Under the pieces are notes generated by a model. It ran no database searches. It was not told the DNA's origin and worked only from the letters and a program-made list of their open reading frames with translations. Of a stretch of DNA of 9,751 bases, positions 5,982 to 9,751 are shown piece after piece (the stretch's first letter is position 1; each line of letters begins with the position of its first letter). Source of the stretch: Burkholderiales bacterium (GTDB taxonomy: Bacteria; Pseudomonadota; Gammaproteobacteria; Burkholderiales; Thiobacillaceae); NCBI GenBank assembly GCA_005793645.1, contig SXRG01000091.1, forward strand, positions 1-9,751, written 5' to 3'. A program made the translations under genes and the position numbers.

Positions 5982-8123
5982 TCCTGATGTGTGGCGTTTC
6001 AGACGCAGCGAGTTGCTAACCACGCTGACGGATGAGAGTGCCATGGCTGCACCGGCGATGACGGGATTCAACATCCCCAACGCGGCCAGGGGTAGGGCCA
6101 GCACATTGTAAATAAAGGCGAAGAACAGGTTCTGGCGGATCTTTCTCATTACGGCGCGGGACAGTTCAATGGCATCGGCGAGGGCATGGAGATCGTTGCG
6201 TATCAGGGTGATGTCGGCGGCCTCGCGAGCAATATCGGCCCCGGTGTGCATGCCAAAACCGACATCGGCGCTAGCGAGGGCGGGTGCATCGTTGATGCCG
6301 TCGCCGACCATGCCGACCGTTCGCCCGTTGGTCTTCAGGGCGGCGATGGCCAGGGCCTTGGCCTGTGGCTTGATGCCTGCCTGAACCTGGTCGATACCGG
6401 CCTCGGCGGCGATGTGTTGCGCGACCTCGGGCCGGTCGCCGCTCAGCATGTGGACCTCAATGCCCAGCCGGCGCAGGCGTTCGACGGCGGCCCGGCTAGT
6501 GGGGCGCAGACGGTCCTGCACGCCGATGTGGCCGAGCAGGCGTTCACCGGCGGCGGTTGTTTCGTGGCAGGCGATCCAGGTAAGAGCATCGTCAGGTGGC
6601 TCTGTGGCCGGATGAAGTTGGAGCGTACGACCTTCGATACGGCCACGCACGCCTTGACCCGGCACCTCTTCAAAGGCCTCGACGCTGGGCAGATCGGTTG
6701 GGTGGGCGGCGTGGATGGCGTGTGCGATGGGATGTTGCGAGCCTTGTTCCAACGCGGCGGCCAGACGGAGCAGTTCATTTCCAGAGAGGCTTGATTCGGA
6801 TCGTAGCGCGGTGACTTCGATCTGACCGGTGGTCAGTGTGCCGGTTTTATCCACGGCAATGACAGTCAGTTTTTCGCAGCGTTCCAGGGCATCGGCTGAA
6901 CGCACTAACAGGCCCATTTGCGCGGCGCGGCCCAGACCGACAACGACCGCCGTCGGCGTTGCCAGCCCCAGGGCGCAGGGGCAGGCGATGACGAGAACGG
7001 CGACGGCCGGTACGAAGCCAGTCTGTGCATTGCCGGTGAAAAGCCACCAGCCAACAAAGGTGAATGCGGCCAGGACTAGAATGGCTGGAACAAATACCGC
7101 CGAGACACGGTCGGCTATGGCCTGGATGGGCGCCTTGGAGCCAGCGGCAGCCTCCGTCAGGCGCACGATTTCCATTAACTGGGTCTGTTCGCCGACTTCG
7201 TGCGCCACGAGGGTGAGGGTCCCGGCTAGGTTCTGGGTGCCGGCATAGACTCGCTCCCCCGCGTGTTTTTCGACCGGCAGGCTCTCGCCGGTGAGTAAGG
7301 CCTCGTCCACGCTTGAGAGGCCGTCCAGAACCTCACCATCGACGGCGATCCGCTCGCCGGCGCGGACCCGGATCCGGTCGCCGGGATGCAGTTCGGCGAT
7401 GGCGATTTCGACTTCGCTAGGTGTGCCGTCCATTTCACGCAGGACGCGCGCTGTCTGTGGCTGTAGGCGGATTAGACCCTCAATGGCTGCGCCGGTACCT
7501 GCCTTGGCTTGTGCTTCCAGGAACTTACCCAGTCGCACCAGAGTGATGACGGCGGCTGCCGCCTCAAAATAGACGATGCCGTGTGGTTCCGTGAGCCAGA
7601 CGACTGTGCTGTAAAAATAGGCGGCGCTGGTGCCGAGTGCGATCAGCACATCCATGTTGGCGCCGCCGCCGCGCAGGGCGTGCCAGGCTCCTCGGTAAAA
7701 GCGTGCTCCGGCCCAGAATTGTACCGGCGTGGCCAGTGTCCATTGCAGCCAGAGCGGCAGACCGGCATGGATTTCGCCCCCCATGAAGGCCATTTGTGCG
7801 ACCAGTGGCAGACTGAACAGGGCCGCAATGGCGAAGATCCAGCCTTCGCGGCGCAATCGGGCCGCCTTGACGGTTTGTTCTGTGGCGCGGGCGTTTGGGT
7901 CTATGGGTGTGGCGCTGAAACCGGCGTCGGCTACGGCTGCGATCAGCGTATCTGGGTTCGTTTCAGTGTCACGGTAACGGATGCGCGCCGTTTCGCGGGC
8001 CAGGTTGACCCAGGCTGACTCGACCCCGGGCTGGGCGTTGAGGACGCGTTCCAGTCGTGCTGAGCAGGCGGCACAGGTCATGCCGGCGATGTTGAGGCTG
8101 AAGGTCGCGCTATCCGTGGTCAT
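5961..8123 (-). CDS. copA: CopA-type Cu(I)-exporting P1B-ATPase
   Basis: This 720-residue heavy-metal P-type ATPase pumps Cu(I) out of the cytoplasm at the expense of ATP. One N-terminal HMA domain carries GMTCAAC (C17 and C20). The membrane metal site shows CPC (381-383) in TM6, YN (672-673) in TM7 and MALSS (694-698) in TM8, the combination that marks the Cu+ (P1B-1) group rather than Zn/Cd pumps. The actuator domain has TGE (278-280). The catalytic domain has DKTGT with D425 as phosphorylated residue, the SQHP motif (462-465) and GDGIND (607-612). Length and domain set are complete. Its ATG overlaps the end of the ZIP transporter gene by 14 bases, with AGGG four bases before the start, so the two are probably translated together. 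Some copies of this group supply copper to oxidases instead of detoxifying; sequence does not decide. No CueR-type promoter is visible. Confidence 0.95.
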   Translation of the reverse strand: MTTDSATFSLNIAGMTCAACSARLERVLNAQPGVESAWVNLARETARIRYRDTETNPDTLIAAVADAGFSATPIDPNARATEQTVKAARLRREGWIFAIAALFSLPLVAQMAFMGGEIHAGLPLWLQWTLATPVQFWAGARFYRGAWHALRGGGANMDVLIALGTSAAYFYSTVVWLTEPHGIVYFEAAAAVITLVRLGKFLEAQAKAGTGAAIEGLIRLQPQTARVLREMDGTPSEVEIAIAELHPGDRIRVRAGERIAVDGEVLDGLSSVDEALLTGESLPVEKHAGERVYAGTQNLAGTLTLVAHEVGEQTQLMEIVRLTEAAAGSKAPIQAIADRVSAVFVPAILVLAAFTFVGWWLFTGNAQTGFVPAVAVLVIACPCALGLATPTAVVVGLGRAAQMGLLVRSADALERCEKLTVIAVDKTGTLTTGQIEVTALRSESSLSGNELLRLAAALEQGSQHPIAHAIHAAHPTDLPSVEAFEEVPGQGVRGRIEGRTLQLHPATEPPDDALTWIACHETTAAGERLLGHIGVQDRLRPTSRAAVERLRRLGIEVHMLSGDRPEVAQHIAAEAGIDQVQAGIKPQAKALAIAALKTNGRTVGMVGDGINDAPALASADVGFGMHTGADIAREAADITLIRNDLHALADAIELSRAVMRKIRQNLFFAFIYNVLALPLAALGMLNPVIAGAAMALSSVSVVSNSLRLKRHTSGSNQGPL

Positions 8124-8895
8124 GCGGCCCTAATCCGGTGATCAGGTAGACGATCACTACGCCTGCCAGCATCAGCAGCAATTGCCCGACCGAGTCCTTG
8201 AAGCGGCGGTGGTGGTGCAGTTCGGGTACCAGATCGGCGATGGCGATATAGATGAAGCTGGACGCTGCTACGACCAGTACATAGGGCACGGCCGCCTGCA
8301 GGTTGGCGAGGGCGAAATAGCCTAAGAGTCCGCCGAGGATCATCGTTGCCCCCGATAGGGCATTGAGCAGCAAGGCGCGGCGCTTGCTCATGCCGGTGCT
8401 GAGCAGGACCATGAAGTCGCCAATCTCCTGCGGTAACTCATGGGCGAGGACGGCGCCTAGTGTGGCCCAGCCCAGGTGAGGGTCGGCGAGAAAGGCTGCC
8501 GCAACCAGGATGCCATCCACGAAGTTGTGTAGACCGTCGCCCAAGACGATGAGCAGGGTTCGGCTTTTGTGGTGGGCGTGCGCATGATGGTGGGTGGGGT
8601 TGTCACATTGCACCGGGACATTGCCGTGCGAGTGGCGCCAGAGGGCGGCCTTTTCAAGCAGGAAGAAGACGATGATGCCGGCCAGGGTGATCTGTCCCAC
8701 CTGATCGGCCGGTACACCGAGTTCGATGGCTTCGGGCAGCATGCGGGTGAACGCAAAGGTGAGCATGACGCCCACCGCAAAGGCTACCATCCGGTCGGCA
8801 AAGCGTGGTAGCCAGGTGAGGGCCAGGGTCGCTGCCAGAAGGACACTGAGAACCCCGCCAACAAAGGTGGCGAGCAGGATATCGACAAGGATCAT
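8110..8895 (-). CDS. ZIP family divalent metal transporter (LIV-1-like)
   Basis: This is a 261-residue polytopic inner-membrane protein of the ZIP family, which moves Zn2+ or related divalent metals (Fe, Mn) into the cytoplasm. The metal-site helices are clear: TM4 has GDGLHNFVDGI (119-129, with H123, N124, D127) and TM5 has HELPQEIGDF (152-161), close to the HExPxExGD form of the LIV-1 subgroup. The loop between TM3 and TM4 is rich in histidine (H88, H90, then THHHAHAHH at 101-109), as usual for metal sensing or delivery. An HHH cluster (227-229) and the PHDHG tail add more. Length is normal. The ATG at 8895 has no good Shine-Dalgarno. The gene ends inside the start of the Cu+-ATPase gene, so an importer-type protein is coupled to a copper exporter. 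Metal specificity cannot be read from sequence. Confidence 0.92.
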   Translation of the reverse strand: MILVDILLATFVGGVLSVLLAATLALTWLPRFADRMVAFAVGVMLTFAFTRMLPEAIELGVPADQVGQITLAGIIVFFLLEKAALWRHSHGNVPVQCDNPTHHHAHAHHKSRTLLIVLGDGLHNFVDGILVAAAFLADPHLGWATLGAVLAHELPQEIGDFMVLLSTGMSKRRALLLNALSGATMILGGLLGYFALANLQAAVPYVLVVAASSFIYIAIADLVPELHHHRRFKDSVGQLLLMLAGVVIVYLITGLGPHDHG

Positions 8896-8940
8896 GACGG
8901 GTGGAGCCTAATACGGGAATGAACCGATTGTCAGCGGCAA

Positions 8941-8969
8941 ACTCACTTTGGGCAAGGACCCGGGTGAGT
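8941..8969 (-). terminator. Possible weak hairpin/terminator behind the rhodanese remnant
   Basis: ACTCAC (8941-8946) pairs with GTGAGT (8964-8969), and inside it GGG (8950-8952) pairs with CCC (8959-8961), with an internal loop between the two stems. On the minus strand the hairpin starts right after the remnant's stop codon and is followed by only a short T run (GTGAGTTTG). It may be a leaky terminator between prfC and the metal-transport genes, or chance. Confidence 0.3.
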
Positions 8970-8970
8970 C

Positions 8971-9181
8971 TTATTGAACGACAGACCCGCCTCGGGCCTT
9001 CCAGCCCACCATGCCACCTTGCAGGAGCCGCACCTTGTTGTAACCCGCGACGCGCAAGGCAAAGAGGGCCTTGCGCCGAGAGCATGCCGGAATCGCAACA
9101 GAGCAGGACCAGACGGTTGCGCGGTATCTTGTTGCGATGCGCTAGCCGTTGCCGCCATTCGATGTTCGTCGTGCCCGGCGA
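8971..9181 (-). pseudogene. Rhodanese-like domain remnant, 5'-truncated and frameshifted
   Basis: Directly behind the prfC stop codon, in the same frame, the sequence reads SPGTTNIEW ... RLVLLCCDSGMLSAQ. This is the second half of a rhodanese (sulfurtransferase) domain, including the active-site loop with the catalytic cysteine (CDSGMLS). After that Q (codon 9073-9071) one extra G at 9069-9070 shifts the frame. Skipping it restores ALFALRVAGYNKVRLLQGGM and VGWKARGG, the typical rhodanese C-terminus, ending at a TAA (8973-8971). The first half of the domain (the DVR and EF..GHI parts) is missing, and no such sequence is hidden in other frames of the prfC end. With no upstream start codon, no N-terminus and a frameshift, it is best called a pseudogene. 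A single-base sequencing error could explain the frameshift but not the missing 5' part. Confidence 0.82.
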
Positions 9182-9751
9182 TTAACCTGTCATGCGCTGG
9201 CCGTGCTCGCGGGTGTTATGGAACTGGATCTTGGGCCATTTTTCCATGGCGAGGCCGAGGCTGACCGAGTTGGGTGACAGGAAGACCAGATTGTCATCAA
9301 CATCGTGACCTAGGCGCAGGGCGTTGGCCTGGGTGAATTCGGCTAGGTGGGCTGCATCGTCGCAGGTGACCCAGCGCGCGGTGTGGATGTCAGAGCGCTC
9401 GAAGATCGCGTCGACGCCGTATTCGCTTTTGAGTCGGTGCTCAACCACTTCGAATTGCAGTTGTCCGACGGCCCCCAACAACAGCGTGGTTTCGACCATG
9501 GGTGTGAAGACCTGGATGGCACCTTCCTCACCCAGTTCCCGTAACCCTTTTTGGAGTTGCTTGGATTTGAGCGGGTCGCGCAGACGGGCGCGGGAGAACA
9601 AGTCTGGCGCGAAATAGGGAATGCCCTTGAAGGTGACGGGCGTGCCTTCGCACAGTGCATCGCCGATCTGCAATTGGCCGTGGTTATGGATACCGATGAT
9701 GTCGCCGGCGTAGGCCTCTTCCATCCGGGTGCGCTCGTTGGCCATGAAGAC
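9182..9751 (-). CDS. prfC: Peptide chain release factor 3, C-terminal part (gene continues past the right edge)
   Basis: RF3 is the GTPase that recycles RF1/RF2 from the ribosome after termination. The 189 residues here are roughly the last third of a protein usually near 530 residues; the GTPase domain lies outside the window. Recognisable parts are FMANERTRMEEAYAGDIIG, IHNHGQLQIGDALCEG, GIPYFAPDLFSRARLRDPLK, QLQKGLRELGEEGAIQVF, LLGAVGQLQFEVVEHRLKSE and the end WPKIQFHNTREHG, which match the RF3 C-terminal domains and separate it from EF-G. The protein ends QRMTG, a few residues beyond the usual TREHG end, and its TAA is followed in frame by the rhodanese remnant. The reading frame is open to the window edge (two more codons before the ATG at 9745, so that ATG is not the true start). 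Confidence 0.95.
   Translation of the reverse strand, partial: VFMANERTRMEEAYAGDIIGIHNHGQLQIGDALCEGTPVTFKGIPYFAPDLFSRARLRDPLKSKQLQKGLRELGEEGAIQVFTPMVETTLLLGAVGQLQFEVVEHRLKSEYGVDAIFERSDIHTARWVTCDDAAHLAEFTQANALRLGHDVDDNLVFLSPNSVSLGLAMEKWPKIQFHNTREHGQRMTG

Noticed and set aside
6186..6794. Plus-strand open frame of 202 codons
   Set aside because: It is antisense to the catalytic domain of copA, and its Gly/Asp-rich composition is the mirror of the ATPase codons. The copA frame carries all conserved motifs.
7509..8018. Plus-strand open frame of 169 codons
   Set aside because: It is antisense to the N-terminal part of copA, with no recognisable domain; it arises from codon bias.
8908..8934. Possible promoter for the ZIP-copA pair (CTGACA, 15 bases, TATTAG on the minus strand)
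   Set aside because: The spacer is too short for a normal sigma70 promoter, and copper regulators of the MerR type need about 19-20 bases. No CueR-like dyad is present, so the resemblance is weak.
9083..9085. ATG within the rhodanese active-site loop as start of a separate gene
   Set aside because: That frame leaves the rhodanese sequence after four codons and then continues antisense-like through the ZIP gene; it is an effect of the frameshift.

Overview
The window looks like chromosomal DNA from a Gram-negative proteobacterium, most likely a gammaproteobacterium. MiaA and RF3 both read like gammaproteobacterial proteins, the two-component proteins have proteobacterial architecture, and the leftmost gene encodes a secreted curlin-like protein. 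I cannot name the genus. I see no tRNA, rRNA, CRISPR array, transposase or phage gene.

Left part (1-4789, all minus strand). A membrane sensor kinase (MHYT + CHASE-like + HisKA/HATPase) overlaps the start of its response regulator (REC + degenerate GGDEF-like + FixJ/LuxR-type helix-turn-helix). About 230 bases further downstream begins a secreted Ser/Thr/Gly/Asn-rich protein with curlin-like repeats, which runs off the left edge. The gap in front of that gene holds two short palindromes and a 9-base direct repeat, the kind of signals a DNA-binding regulator could use. The best reading is a gas/redox/metal-responsive two-component module that may control an extracellular amyloid-like fibre. 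The control link is inferred from position only.

Middle (4790-5981). A divergent spacer leads into miaA on the plus strand, which makes the i6A37 modification of tRNA. It is not in the mutL-miaA-hfq arrangement common in this group.

Right part (5961-9751, minus strand). In transcription order: the C-terminal third of prfC (peptide release factor 3), a broken rhodanese remnant fused directly behind the prfC stop codon, a LIV-1-like ZIP metal transporter with a His-rich loop, and a CopA-type Cu(I) P-type ATPase. The last two overlap by 14 bases and are probably translationally coupled. The ATPase end overlaps the convergent miaA end by 21 bases. This part is a housekeeping/metal-homeostasis cluster with one decayed gene.

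The most unusual material is the sensor/regulator pair with its neighbouring fibre-like gene. The rhodanese remnant comes second.
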